Assembly: GCF_963678635.1 (NCBI RefSeq)
Contig: NC_087063.1
Location: 83,625,574-83,689,573, forward strand
Direction of reading: 5' to 3'
Source: Symsagittifera roscoffensis
Lineage: Eukaryota > Xenacoelomorpha > Acoela > Convolutidae
Length of the DNA: 64,000 nt
Positions 1-11,768 of the stretch are shown here, one piece after another. The notes under the pieces are model-generated. The model was not told where the DNA came from, ran no database searches, and saw nothing but the letters and a program-made list of their open reading frames with translations. Made by a program: the position numbers and the translations under genes. The first letter of the stretch is position 1, and each line of letters starts with the position of its first letter.

Positions 1-180
1 ACATTAGAAATTATTGAAAGCCAAAAAAAAGATTAATATGTAATTTGTGCTATACGAAATATTAGTGAATTAATCATTATATCAACAAAGCGGATAGACG
101 AAGGAAATATTTGGATTTCTATTGACTGTCTGCAACTGCGATAAAACATAAAAAACCGACAATCTAAACTTTGTTCACAG

Positions 181-3100
181 TGTCTCAACGAGCGCCGCAG
201 CCGATACCAAGTCGGGTTGCTCCTCAAGCCCCAAATGCGAGAGGGAGGACGCCTCCGCCGCCACCATCACACCCGGCACCTCCCATTCCAAACGGAACAG
301 ACTTCCACAACCGCAATGGCTCTTCCACCGGGTAAGGGTCTGCAATCATCAGCTTCAACACTAGTGTTATTTTAACACCAGTTTCTTATACTCAAGGGTG
401 TTTCGCAAGTTCGTTTAAAAACAGTCCGTTTCATGTTAGTCGTCAATCGGGAAGCAATTCAGTTTAACTAACCTCATTAACTGATCTGAAATTAAGGAAA
501 TGCGTGTTTAAGTTATACATGGTGTCTGTAATAGTTGAGTAAAAACATGAGCACCTTGATCAGGGATCCCTTCAGGGATTTGACCCCCTGGCCACCCAAA
601 GGGATCCTATTTGGTACTATTTTGCGACATCCAATCCTAGCTAACCAACTCTTGAAAATTTATAAAGCGCCTTCCCTTACAGAGTATACTAATTTTGAGA
701 CGTTTTTTTATAATCTCCCAACCCCCCCCCCCCCTTCGCTGTCTCGAGGAAATCTTAAATCCGCCCATGACCTTGATATATTAATAATGAGAACTTAGGA
801 CCAGCTGTTTTGCTTATTTTCGGGGAGTTGCAAACCAACTAGATGCACACACTCAGTGTTTGAAAATTTGAAAAGTACACTCTTACAAGAATGATTTGAA
901 GGACCTTACTTAAGGCTTAACTTCATAATCGAATCCTCATGCTAATTATTAAACTGAATTTATGGTTATGTATTCTGCGTTTTGCCTCCATATAACATTC
1001 ATTATCAACCACGTTTTGTTTAGACGCAAGCTGAGTAATATTCCGCCTCAATCAATGGGTGAGTCATGAATTTGAATTTATTTTATTTTTTTGAGTGCTA
1101 ATGACGAATTGACTGATCATTTATTTAGGTCGGTTGGTTTTTGTTCCGACCATTTTCAGTTTTTTTTTCGTTTTCAACGCACAATGAGGTACCACAAATA
1201 ATAAAATATTTCCACAATTCGGAATGATTCGAGTGATAGATCATATTGAAGCCTTTGTGTCGTAATTCGAACGACTTTGAACAATTTTCAAAAAGTTTTC
1301 CCGGTGTTGAGAAAAACCGATTCGAAACTTAGTTGTAGTGTAATTTAGAGTAAGGCGAGCGAGTAAGGTCTTACAAATGAAAATTTTAGTCAAGTAGTGA
1401 AAACTTAGTTTTAATCTAGAAGAATTCGTTTTGGAAGAATCAGTTAGCGCTTCTTTGGCAATTAAAAGATTTTAAACAGGATTTCGAAAAAACTGTTAAG
1501 CGCGAAAAATTTCTAAAATGCTTTCATTTTTTTTCTCGCAGAAAGCAGACAAATTTTGTCTATAATTCCTAATTCACTAACATTTTACGTGTTCTTATAG
1601 CCTTTATCGCACCGCAAACAAAAACCTCACTAATTCGAAAAAAAGACAACATATTCTGTGCATAGGAACATCCTTGTTTTTGGTTTTTTGAATCAACGTA
1701 AAGGACGCAGTGAAGACTTATATAGGTCTTGGTGATTTTTTAAGTGAAAAGTTTTAAACTACAGATGTGCACTCATACATATTAATGAGTTCAATATATA
1801 TTCATCTGCTGAAAGTTAGGTAAATTGAACTCTGCAAATACGAACGTGGAAATGGCGCGCAAAAACGCGAAATACTTCTAGTTTCGAAATGGAATTTACT
1901 TTTGAGGTAAATTGAACTCTTCAAATACGATCGTCGAAATAACGCGCAAAAACGCGAAATACTTCTAGTTTTGAAATGGAATTTGGTTTTGAGGTTTTCC
2001 AGCGGAAAAACATTTATCTATTTATCCAGTTTTCTCAATTTGAGTTAATTTTTCAAAAAAGTTTCAATCATAACTTCGTCTTGAAATCAAGTGTTAGTCA
2101 ATGCTATCTGTTTTTGCTTTAAAATTCGAAATTAAAAAAAATGTTCTTCCTCTTATCCAGCTGTCAGTTGGCTATCTTTTTCCAATTTAATTTTTTGACA
2201 TTTGCTAAAAGGAAAGCAAATTACGCTCTTCATTAACACAAGTGCAATTGGCGCGAAAAAGCTCGAATTGTTTTTCAACAGTTGGCAAAATTAAGCAAGT
2301 TTAGATATTCGCTCTCTGAAATGTCTATTTTCAAGAAAAGTTTAGTTTTCTAGAAAAGTTCATTTTTTACACGGACAGAGCAATTAATCCGGGAAAGTAT
2401 CAATATTTGGTTTCAAATTCTAGTTTAAGTTTCAGAAATTCTATCGGAATGAAAAATTTACCCAGTTTGTCTAAGGATGTTAGTTCTATGAAGAACGTAG
2501 CCATCATAAAAGATTCTTGAAGCTCGATGAGCTTCAATGTCTTTTTTGAAATCCGTATGTGGAAAAAATCTTAATCAAAATTCTTTGTGCATTGGCACTG
2601 TTTCGTTGGCTTTGTTCATTTTTTTGGCTGATACTGGACACATTTGCTAACTTCAGAAGACTTTATAAAACATTAATTATTGTATAAAACAAAGAAAATT
2701 TGGTATGAAGCTTGTGATTTGGTAGGATTAAATTTAAAATAATTAAGTTTGAAATCTAAACTGTTCTGTACTGCGATAGATTCGGTGCTACCCGACAACA
2801 CAATAGACGAGTTTGAGAGGCGCTTCAGGTGGGTGGACGACTTTCCCCCTCCTCCCCCCTTCAAAGATATCAAGAAGAGCTATCCCTCCAAAAGTTCACA
2901 GAGTAAGTAACTTCATCATCATCAGCATCATCGTTGTTATGATAGAATTAGTATCAACCTTGTCGTTGTTTTTTTATTGCCCGTTTTTAGTACGTATAGA
3001 AGTCTTTGGTTTATCTCTTGGGTATATTTTCTGCAGCAGAACATAGAGTTTCAACTTCGAACCGAGCAATCATCATTCTGCTTTACGTCATCGTGGTTGC

Positions 3101-3831
3101 TTTTCAAAAGTCCGTTTCAAGTTGTCGATTGGGACATGATTCGAAATGCATAAACTCAAAGCTGATGTCCTTCCTATAGCAAAAACATTTATGACTGAAA
3201 CAAGCGAGGGTTTTCCTTTATTACGTAATATCGCAGTAGCATTTCTATAAACGCTTGACTGTATCATATTTTGACTATGAGTTCCATTAGCTCGACTTAG
3301 ACCCTTGAACTAAGTGAACTTTGTTATGGTACTATGCGTAAAAACGCAGAAGTGTCGTTTTATTACAAGAATGCAACTGATATTGAACCAATGATCTGAT
3401 ATTTTTTTAAAGTAGATTGATGAAATTCGATTTTTTTTTTGAAAATTCGAATTGTGGCCAATATGGCTTTGCGAATAGCAAAGCACAGCACTTGCCCTAT
3501 TTTGCGTTGTCTTGTAACTATAATTGCGCGGAAAAAAACCCGATCTATGACTTAGTTCTTTCTAACTTTGTGAATGTTAATATAATCATATCTTATTTTC
3601 AAACAAAGTACGAGCGGTGCAGCTCGCCTGAACTATTAGCTATCTTAAAAATATTTTAGATTTTTCAAAATATTCTAGTTATAAAAAATTTGCAATCCTA
3701 TGTGTTTTCTAAAATCATTTATTCAACAGATCAAAAATAATGAAAATTGATGCGGAAAATTTGATTTTGTTTCAGATAAACCTCCTTCGCAGCGGCCGGC
3801 GATTCCTCCGCCTGCTGCACCAGGGTCTTAA
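181..3831 (+). CDS. WIP/verprolin-family WASP-interacting protein, C-terminal exons
   Basis: Four coding exons are visible: 181-331, 1024-1058, 2780-2902 and 3776-3831, ending in TAA at 3829-3831. Each has AG and GT borders and the phases match throughout. Upstream exons lie outside the window. The first exon encodes a proline-rich stretch (RTPPPPPSHPAPPIP). The third encodes the diagnostic WASP-binding segment FERRFRWVDDFPPPPPF followed by IKKSYPSK, matching the WIP pattern of an aromatic pair, then DxPPP, then YPSK. The tail NKPPSQRPAIPPP is again proline-rich. WIP proteins bind the WH1 domain of WASP/N-WASP and regulate Arp2/3-driven actin assembly in the cytoplasm. The N-terminal WH2 region expected in the family is not in view. 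The introns hold a MITE (561-769), an 87-bp tandem duplication (1819-1996) and other repeats. The family assignment is strong; the paralogue (WIPF1, 2 or 3-like) is not determinable. Confidence 0.88.
553..777 (-). mobile_element. hAT-type MITE copy A, with perfect 8-bp target duplication
   Basis: The element occupies 561-769 and is flanked by exact copies of ACCTTGAT (553-560 and 770-777). Read on the minus strand it starts CATGGGCGGATTTAAG and ends GGGGTCAAATCCCTG, the same ends as the other copies in this window. Eight-bp target duplications and CAGGGGCGGAT-type inverted ends are characteristic of hAT elements. The copy is shortened internally and contains a run of 13 C (722-734). It sits in an intron of the WIP-family gene. 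It codes for nothing. Confidence 0.85.
1185..1330 (+). repeat. Dispersed repeat, member 1
   Basis: The segment beginning GAGGTACCACAAATAA is similar, in reverse complement, to 10975-11095. Shared words include GGTACCACAAATAA, CGGAATG and a TTC-AACGAC block near the other end. It is non-coding and intronic. I could not find ends that identify the element type. Confidence 0.4.
1819..1996 (+). repeat. Tandem duplication, period 87 bp
   Basis: Two adjacent copies begin GGTAAATTGAACTCT at 1819 and 1906. Both carry CGCGCAAAAACGCG and TACTTCTAGTTT and are roughly 90% alike. The repeat lies inside the intron between WIP exons 1024-1058 and 2780-2902. No coding capacity is seen. Confidence 0.8.
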
Positions 3832-4000
3832 ACGAACTAGTCTGGGCAACCGATTTAAACTGTCGACCGCAAACTATCGAGAAAAGGCTGCAGAATTAAT
3901 TATACACTGGCAGAAAATGTTGACATATCCTTATCCTTTACGAATTGGCCAAAATATATGATGTGTGGAACCCACCTCCGAACTAAACCCACGCGATTAG

Positions 4001-4006
4001 AATAAA
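4001..4006 (+). promoter_or_regulatory. Poly(A) signal of the WIP-family gene
   Basis: AATAAA lies 170 bases after the WIP stop codon and about 500 bases before the next start codon. It is the first canonical hexamer I see downstream of the gene. Confidence 0.5.
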
Positions 4007-4503
4007 AACTAGTTCGGTGATGTCATCAAAAGTATCATTTGTTGCTTTGTTTGGACAACTGAAGTGACGACGATACGATCAAAATGGATGGTACTGAAGC
4101 GAAGAGAAACAATACACATCCGCTGTCTACTTTCTCCTACTCTGTTCTTCTATCTCTTCATCTCAATTTCAGTGGCAGAAGAGACATTGGTGTCTGCAAA
4201 CGAACAATGTACATCAGATCAGCATAAATAATAACAAGAGCACTACACAATTGAACAAATAAATGCAAACATGAACTTACATATACAATAAACACCACCA
4301 GCCCCTTTCTCTCTGTCGACGACATTTCTTTCTTTTTTAATGCAATTGTTGTTTTGACTGAAGATATCATTTTGTTAAATTTCAATTCGAATCAATCAAA
4401 TTTAATTATATTACTATAATAGAGATTTATTTTCAAATTTGTTTCGTTTCTGATGGTCGAGATAAGAAAGCAAAATTTAATAGTGTGTTAATAGGATCTT
4501 AAA

Positions 4504-7500
4504 ATGGAGTCTTGCATTGAAAATGTCAAAAATTCTGAAATCGACTTGATTGCGGTGCCTCCGCCGCCAGCGCCACCTCCCCCACCCCCTGTTCCGAACA
4601 ATCATGGGTGTCAGGGGTATCGGAACAAGAAAGTTCCTACGAAAGTGCAACAGGATCAAGGGGAGAGTTTGTTCACACCCGAGGAGTTAGAACAGCTCGA
4701 AATTCGTCCCTCTGTGCGAGACATGCGAAAGTTGTGGACAATGGGAACAATGAACACGACTGCTGTTAAGCCAGCTAAAAACGCACCCAGTAAGTAACCG
4801 ATGGCAGGAAAGTGTTCCTGTTATCTGTTGCATTTCTCTGCATAAGCATTAAATTTACAACCTCAGGGATTCGACCCCCTGACTGCCCAAAAGGTCCCCC
4901 CGTTGGTACTATTTTAAGACCTATTTTGAGCTGACTGGCCCTAAACTTAAATTTCTAAGGAGCCTTACATACTAATTTTTAGGGGGAGCGTGCATCAAAA
5001 AAACGCTATTTTCGGTCAAAACTTTCCAAAAACTGCCTATAAACGCGTTTTTTGGCCGTGTTTTCCAAAAACCGCCTGCAGCGCAGAACATTTTCTCAAA
5101 ATAGGGTCTTTTGGTGATGTGGAAGAGCTCGGAAAATCTATTTGGTAGTCCTAAAAAGTCTAGAAGTCGATTTTTTGTATCTTGTTAACTGTTTCCACCC
5201 TATTTTGATTTTCAGAAATTCAACTTTGGCTGTCACATTTTCAATATCTTAGAAAGTTTTCAGAAAATATATTTAATTAATTTTTTTTATGTAGGTACTA
5301 TATGAATAGTAGCTTATACAAATACGAACGCGCGAAAATAAAAACATTTTTGAAGTGCATATTTTATAAAGAAATGTATGTCAAAAATAATACATGCATA
5401 GGGGGGGGGGGATAGTTAACAAGGTCCAAAAGGGGGGAAATAGTTAACAAGGTCCAAAAGGGGGAAATAGTTAACAAGATGCAATTTTTTTAAAGAAAAT
5501 TCGTTCATTGCAGTTTCCATGTTTCTTTTTGGCCCGAAATTTTCAAATAGATTTCTTGCTCTAAGATGTGATGGAACCGTTTGTCAATGTAAAAATGTTC
5601 TTGATCCCCTCCCGCTGTTTTTAGGTCAATTTAAATTTTAAAGCTAAATCTTTACTAAGTATCCTGGAGTAACCTTATTGGATAGATCCAGTTCTTTTTT
5701 AATCAATTTCACTTCGTAATTTTCTAAGCAAAAATTGTTTTTTTAGCAAGCTATCAATTAGTCAGGTATCAAATATCTTTCACAAACTCAAAGTTGAAAA
5801 GTCAAAAATGAAATACTGACCAAAAATAATTTCGCCTTCATGAAACAGTGGCACCAAATTGAAAATCGACCATTTTTTCAGCTTCAGTGCTTAATAAAGT
5901 TTCAGGAACCTTGGTCATAGGGCGCGTTTTAAAATTGTTGCCAGGAGAGGAGGCCTTTAGCAATTAATTGCAAATGAAACGTAGAAGTCGAAAAGTAGAA
6001 CATTGCAAATTTTTTGTTCCTCTTTTCGCCACAATCTTTTGACCAAATCTAAAAAACCAAATTTATAACAATCAAATATTTTGATCCATCCGTTGAGGAA
6101 ATAAAGAGCAGCCTAGTGTTACTTACGAACCCACGTTTGAATAGGTACTGTTAGATAAAAACAAATATCCGTTAACAATTTTGTAGGGATATAAATAGTT
6201 GAGGACACCTCCTAAATTTCCAAAGCCAGTAATACGATTTTTTTTCCGATTGGGAATGATTTTCAATTTAATTTGCCGAGATGAAATTTGTTCGCGATTT
6301 TATCGGATGTTGAATTTTAGTGTTTCTATTGATTTGTTTCTGATTTTGAATTTTTGTTGTGATTTGGTTAATGGTCTACTATTAACAGCGCGTACTATTA
6401 ACTACTATTAACAAATTGCAAATGATTTCCTTAATATGGAAGACTTGAAGCGATAAATAAATTTTCTAAGTGTTCTAAATTTATTTGTATCGGTCTAATT
6501 GTCTTTTTTTGAGGTTTTTATGTATTTAATAAGGCATGTGAAAAAAAAAGTTTAAAACCATAACCAAAAAGTGCTCTGTAACATTGAGCTGTAATTCAGA
6601 TCAAAATCAATTTATTGCGAGAAACGTGGCTTGTATCATTTTAAAATTATGTACTGATTTTCGCTGTTGTTTTGTCTTAATCAATATCGCTTGTTTTTTC
6701 CAACTTCAGCATTGTTGTTCATGTTCGCAAGTGACATTGTTTGATGCGCCTCGTTTCATTCTACGCTTATTTACACAAACGGAACGTAATATAATACTAC
6801 TAAGCAAACTTAGTTTTCAAGTTAAATCACAAATAAAAAGGCGCATTTGATGTCCTTTTTGGTACAATTAAAAGCATTGGCAATTTCATAGCATCTGTAT
6901 CTGCTATATTCGTGGCTAGTTTCAGTTTATTTTGAGCGACCGTGGTATTTTGGTTGCATAGTATTGACAATTTAAACGCAACGGTATCTTTTGGTTAATT
7001 TCGCATACGATCATGGCACAGATGCGAGGACATGAGAGTTCTAGTCTCTAGGTTGGAGAATCGGTTCCGGTACAGTCAAAGTTTCAAGGCTTACTTCACT
7101 TTTTCTTTCTTTCCGTTTTTCACGTTGTTTAGCTTCTTACAAAAAAGTCAAATTAAGAAATTTTTTTAATGAAATACACGCTGATTTTACTTTTTCTAAA
7201 TTACGCTCAACCGCAAAATATATATTTCATCTTTATTCTCAAACTTTGCCAATCCTTTTTCTTTGACTTTCTTTTGCCAAGTAAAGACATTCATGTTGAA
7301 ACTTCTTCAAAAATGTTTTCGTTTGCTGGATCAGACTAATGAACCCTTGGAAGACCTATGTTTAGGGTCAAAATTTCGCAAATAAAGTTGCACAAAAAGC
7401 AGCTTCCGGGCAGCCCTAGTCCATAATGCACCCAATTCGATAAAATTCTGTTCAAAGTTACAATTTTTTTTGTTTTGGCCGGATAATTCAAGATCCGCCT

Positions 7501-8484
7501 TGTTTTCCAGCTAAGTGTAGACGAAGGTAATCTCGGTGTAGTCGAAATACGATCTTAACGACTCCTGAATCAACTGGTTATGCAGTATTAGTTCATAGTG
7601 ATTACAAGTAAAATCTTAAACAATTTCAGAATTAATTAATTAAATAAATCTGCTTGGTGCTCTTGATTTAAAATGCGTTTCTTACTGTTCTCATTTTTAA
7701 AGGAAGTGATCCTGCATCGAGCGAAGATCTGCACAAAAAACTGATGAGGGAGTTCAAGCGAAAGAGGACAAATATCCATCAGCCAAGGACATTTAATCCT
7801 CCCAAGCCCACATCCAAAATTAGTGCCATCACGAATGCATTGTACAAAATGGACCTGAATGAAAAACCTGTATTATCTTTTCAAAACGAAAAAGAAATAA
7901 AAGATGAAAGGTTTGAGAAGGAAATAAGAAATAAGGAGGCAACACGCGAAAGAGAAGAAGAAAGATACAAGAAAAAGAAAGAGGGAATTTTGAGTTGTAG
8001 TTCAAGTGAGGGGTACCATTCGAATGAGGATACTGTGGACCACTTGGACACAGACGAACCAGAGGAAATTCTGGCGTTTAAGCAAATTCTGGAGAAATTT
8101 AACCCCAACTTCTCACATGAGAACTTCCAAATAAAGAAAGAGGCGCCACTGAAAGAAAACAAAATTGTAGGAATCACCCACGAAGATTACCTCAGCGAAA
8201 ACAGGAAAGGTTACTCAAAACTGCACAAACACAAGATGACCAATACAAAACCAGCAGAAGCGAAAGCTTTGATGATAACGAAATCAACTGCATTGAAAAA
8301 ATTGACGCCAAGTAGTTATGCTGAGGTGCCTTCGGTTTATAATGTTAACGTTTGTCAGAAGGGATCGGAAAATGACATTGAGGTCAAGAGTTTGAATGTT
8401 CACAAACGAAAAGCGAACAGTGCGACTAAATTAATGGCGCGGGCATATGAAGCGAAACTGAGTTCGAATTACTGTTTAAATTAA
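4504..8484 (+). CDS. Unrecognised proline-rich, highly charged protein (two exons, 355 aa)
   Basis: Exon 1 runs 4504-4789, from an ATG to a GTAAGT donor. Exon 2 runs 7703-8484, from a TTTAAAG acceptor to TAA. The phase joins cleanly (one base plus two), giving 355 residues. Residues 1-30 lead into a polyproline run (VPPPPAPPPPPPVP), a typical ligand for SH3, WW, EVH1 or profilin. Next comes an acidic stretch and a motif, RPSVRDMRKLW. Exon 2 opens with basic MREFKRKR, then a long Glu/Lys-rich, probably coiled-coil region (about residues 145-190), a serine patch, and a basic C-terminus ending KLSSNYCLN. There is no signal peptide or membrane segment. I do not recognise the family. Closeness to the WIP gene and the polyproline run suggest, weakly, an actin-linked role. 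Its 2.9-kb intron contains nested MITEs. Confidence 0.8.
4864..5510 (-). mobile_element. hAT-type MITE copy B, interrupted
   Basis: The right-hand end, seen here in reverse, is the string CAGGGATTCGACCCCCTG at 4864. Similarity to copies C and G continues to about 5178. A different inverted-repeat element then intervenes (5179-5480). A scrap resembling the MITE's left subterminal region (AATTTTTTT..GAAAATTCG) resumes at about 5483. No intact left terminal repeat or 8-bp duplication is visible. It lies in the single intron of the proline-rich gene. Confidence 0.65.
5179..5480. mobile_element. GTTAAC-family inverted-repeat element, copy 1
   Basis: The ends are inverted copies: ATCTTGTTAACTGTTTCC at 5179 and the reverse complement of ATCTTGTTAACTATTTCC at 5463-5480. 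Towards the right end the subterminal motif ATAGTTAACAAGGTCCAAAA is tandemly repeated, next to a run of 11 G (5401-5411). There is no ORF. It interrupts MITE copy B, so it may be the younger insertion. A related element is at 13021-13177. Confidence 0.55.
5511..7702 (+). other. Remainder of the intron of the proline-rich gene
   Basis: AT-rich sequence without credible coding potential. Short open frames here have no recognisable motif and no splice-consistent extension. It ends in the acceptor used by exon 2. Confidence 0.6.
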
Positions 8485-8561
8485 CTCACATACTTAACCC
8501 TGTACTCAGTTTCTATCAAGTCAAGTCCTATGCTCTTATTTGTTACCTTAAAGATAAAGAT

Positions 8562-8567
8562 AATAAA
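8562..8567 (+). promoter_or_regulatory. Poly(A) signal of the proline-rich gene
   Basis: AATAAA lies 78 bases after the TAA at 8482-8484, a normal position for a short 3' UTR. Confidence 0.6.
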
Positions 8568-9282
8568 ACATGTCAAGATTAAGCAACCTGTTGGGCGCGA
8601 CCTATTTTTTGCAAGTTTCAGCTTCGTGGGACCATCGTCTGTCTGCTTATATCTCGTCGGCCTAGTTAAAGAAATGCTTTGAAAGTTTAGCTTTTTTCTT
8701 ACGTTCTTAATGCCAGTTATGACAGCCCTCTTTCGGTGGGAAATTGAGTTGCAAGTTTTTAGTGAAAGTTTCCGTTTTTTTTAATAAAAAATTTCGTTTT
8801 TCAATCAATAAAATTGGATATTCCTTGAACTGGGAAAATTTTTTTATTCAGATAGTTTTTAGGCGAGATTTAAGAGTGAATAGTTAAGAGTCAATATAGC
8901 AAATTGTCACATAATCATATAGCGTGTTTTTATTGAAAACTTCTTAACGCTCAGCTTCAGTTTTTACTACTGATTAATTTAGAAGCTGCGATTTTAAATT
9001 CGTTTCATTCGCGAGGAGCTGCAAGCTAGGCTCTGTAAAACCATAAAGATCCAAAAATACGCTTTTTTATGTTTCAAAATGTAGGGCTTCATAATTTTTA
9101 GAACTTAAAAATGGATTAAAATTAAACATTACAATAGCCAGCTGCTTGGCAGGTAGCCCAGAAGTTTAAACCAGGGCTGTTGAGGCGAAAATTGATTATT
9201 GCATTTGCGACAGCAGGAATCTTGTAATCGGAAACTAGACCTTTTCCCCATAAACAACTTTTCTTACACTGTTACACCCTAT

Positions 9283-9317
9283 GGTCTGGGTTTCGAGTCC
9301 CGGTCGGACCTTTTTTT
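9283..9317 (+). repeat. tRNA T-arm-like hairpin with B-box and T-run (possible SINE remnant)
   Basis: GGGTTTCGAGTCCCGG forms a T-arm-like stem. It resembles a Pol III B box (GGTTCGANTCC) with one extra T. It is followed by TCGGACC and a run of seven T, a typical Pol III stop. I could not find a matching acceptor 5' strand or a convincing A box upstream, so it is not a whole tRNA. A decayed tRNA-derived SINE is possible. Confidence 0.3.
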
Positions 9318-10974
9318 GGTTTCTGAAATTAATTTTTTATGGGAAAAATTGAATAGTCGCGCTATAGTTTATCGGCTTTTGTTTTGTTTGTCTTAACTGG
9401 CACACCACAATTTTTTGCTCTTTAAGCAGTTTCATAGTAATTGAATGTCGTTGATTAACTCCTGTAGTTTGTTAAATATACTATCACTGACTGATGTATT
9501 TTCTTTTTTTGTGTTTTTTCGCTTAGAAAATTTTTTTGGCCTTTTTAATTTCGGCTCATGTGTTATCGATTTTAACAATAAAAAATGAATATTCTCGTTT
9601 TTAAAAAAATCAAGGTGATTGGTAGTGCAAAAGGTGAAATCTTTTTTTTTATCGCAAACTTTTTTAATCTTTTCTTTTTGCATTTATTTATTTCGGATTA
9701 ATTGATGTCTAACTACGCGTTGTTGACTTAGTGAACGCTGGGAAAATACCAAAAGCCTATTTAATGCTACTTTTTGCATTTCTCGTGTTTTTTTTTCAGC
9801 TTAGTTTTTTTCTTCTTCATGCTGTCTATTTGGTAGCTTCAATGCTACACTATAATTGTATCGCAAGTGATGCAGAGCTCTGCTTCGCCTCTGTGAGGAA
9901 ATTTAGATTGAATATTTTTTCTTAAAATTAATACATGTTTCAAAATGAAGTAAAATGATTCAGATTGATCATTAGTGTATTGCTTTAATTTTTTTTACCC
10001 CCTAAGCATTTTTCCGTTAAAAAGGCGTCTACCAAGGTATTAACAGCTACATTTGCCTATCGGGAAGGAATTTTGAGGGTTTTGTAATGCTGATGATTGT
10101 GTTTCTCGACATTTTATCTTCGAACTGAACCTCGGAATTGAACATTTTTGTAGATGAATCAAAAAACTTTTTCCTCTACATAAAAACGAAGTCTGCGGTT
10201 GAGTAAGTTAGCACAGCTTTTTTAAACTGATAAGAAACAGTTTTTGATAACGTAGCAGACCTGCTGGTCACAACATTATGGCAAAGCGTTGTCATTTTAA
10301 AAAAGAAGAAAATTTAAAAAACGCTGTCCAAAGCATATATGATGAAACAATATGGAACCTCGATCCCATCTGACGCTTAGTTGAGGCACTTGATTTTGCC
10401 TGTACCACTTAAGCTATAGTTCCTTGCTTTTCCACGGTCAGAACAATATTTATCGTTTTTTAACAATTCAATTTTATGCGGGAAGAATTTAATTTTTGAA
10501 AACCAAGAAGTATTTACTGCAGACAGCTTATTGACAAAATGGTTTGTTTTACAAAATGGCTCACTCAATTAACGAGTTTTTGAACCGCTCTCAGTTCAAT
10601 TTTTATCAACTTATTTAAGTTTTATAGTTTGTCTTAGACGTAAAAACTCATTTTGAAAATTTGAATTACAATTTTGGAAGCTTGAGCGTTTTTCAGTATA
10701 CGTTTCGCTTGTGTTAAATGTTTAACAAGAATAACAGGTTTTAAAAAGAAGAACAACACGTTAAAAAAATAGTAAAAACAATTTATTTAATTGTGTAAAA
10801 ACTTTTTATTTCCAAGGAAGCGTTAAATGAAAATTCCGACACTAATCTTTCCCGGAGTAAATCTAAAATTACACGATTTAAATGAAAGCTTTGTCTGATT
10901 TTGAGTGAGTGATTTTTCGAGAAAGATTTGTTCGAAATTAGGCTGAAACTAAAAAATTTCTCGACTCTGTTTTT

Positions 10975-11095
10975 CTCAAATCTTGAAATTTTTTATATGT
11001 CGTTTGAATCACGGCTGAAAAGTCTGTATATGTATTTTGCTTGCACCATTCCGATGGTTATTTGTGGTACCTGATTTTTATGGAAAAAAATAACT
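10975..11095 (-). repeat. Dispersed repeat, member 2
   Basis: Reverse-complement counterpart of 1185-1330, sharing GGTACCACAAATAA and several shorter blocks in the same order. Non-coding, class unknown. Confidence 0.4.
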
Positions 11096-11745
11096 AAAAC
11101 AAACCCGAAGACAAAAGTGTCTCCCCCGTTTTCCGGAACCTTAATTTCAATCAGTTAATTGATTGACGCAAAACGTGTTTGACACTTAGCAATTCAAAAT
11201 TTAATTTCGTAAAAAGGCTTTAGGTGAATTTTTGTTCGGAAGAAAATATCAGAGCTGGAAAATTTAATTTACCCAATTTTCTATAGAACCAAATTATTTT
11301 GTTGGTATAAATAGTTACAAAACTAAATTAATGGACATCTGAGAGCTCACTTCAGCATGTCTCAAATAAATATCATCAAGTATCAATTTATATATTCAGA
11401 ATAGAAAAATTAAAAAAGGCCCAATTTGGTGAAAAGTAGCGAAGTGGAATTTAATTTGGAAAGTTCGTTTTGTTCCGTTCTGTTTTGGACAGTGCAGCTG
11501 GTAGTCTTGAAATTTCATGATGGTCATTAGTCGGTTTAGTACAGCCGAGAAGAGAGGAAAGAAATGTATAAGTTGTCATGAAGGGTCTCATTGTCATGAG
11601 CTGTCTTTTGGGCTCAATTCGTGTCGAGTTTTGTCGGTTCAGTTCGAGTCGTGTCGTGTTTTGTCGTGGACCAATGGGCGAAGAGAAAAATAGAGCGTCG
11701 AAGATGGATGTTACAAAAGGAAGTGATCGATTTTGTTGTTAGTTA

Positions 11746-11751
11746 TTTATT
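11746..11751 (-). promoter_or_regulatory. Poly(A) signal of the EF-hand-like gene
   Basis: TTTATT on the + strand is AATAAA on the minus strand, 17 bases past the stop codon. This would give a very short 3' UTR; a second signal further on is not excluded. Confidence 0.4.
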
Positions 11752-11768
11752 ATTGTTATTGTTGTTGT

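Larger units (their letters stand above)
8573..11740. other. Intergenic region without a recognised gene
   Basis: About 3.2 kb of AT-rich sequence. Open frames are short and of low complexity, for example the lysine-rich minus frame at 9432-9683. The supportable items are a tRNA-like hairpin at 9283-9317 and a dispersed repeat at 10975-11095. Confidence 0.6.

Noticed and set aside
535-798. ORF of 87 codons
   Set aside because: It lies across MITE copy A and its target duplications.
4158-4385. Minus-strand ORF between the WIP and proline-rich genes
   Set aside because: No domain or splice structure; the region is better explained as UTR and promoter of the flanking + strand genes.
7881-8177. 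Minus-strand ORF opposite exon 2 of the proline-rich gene
   Set aside because: Shadow frame of the Glu/Lys-rich exon; no splice or motif support.
9283-9317. Functional tRNA gene
   Set aside because: Only a T-arm-like hairpin and T-run exist; the loop has eight bases and no acceptor 5' strand or anticodon arm is found.
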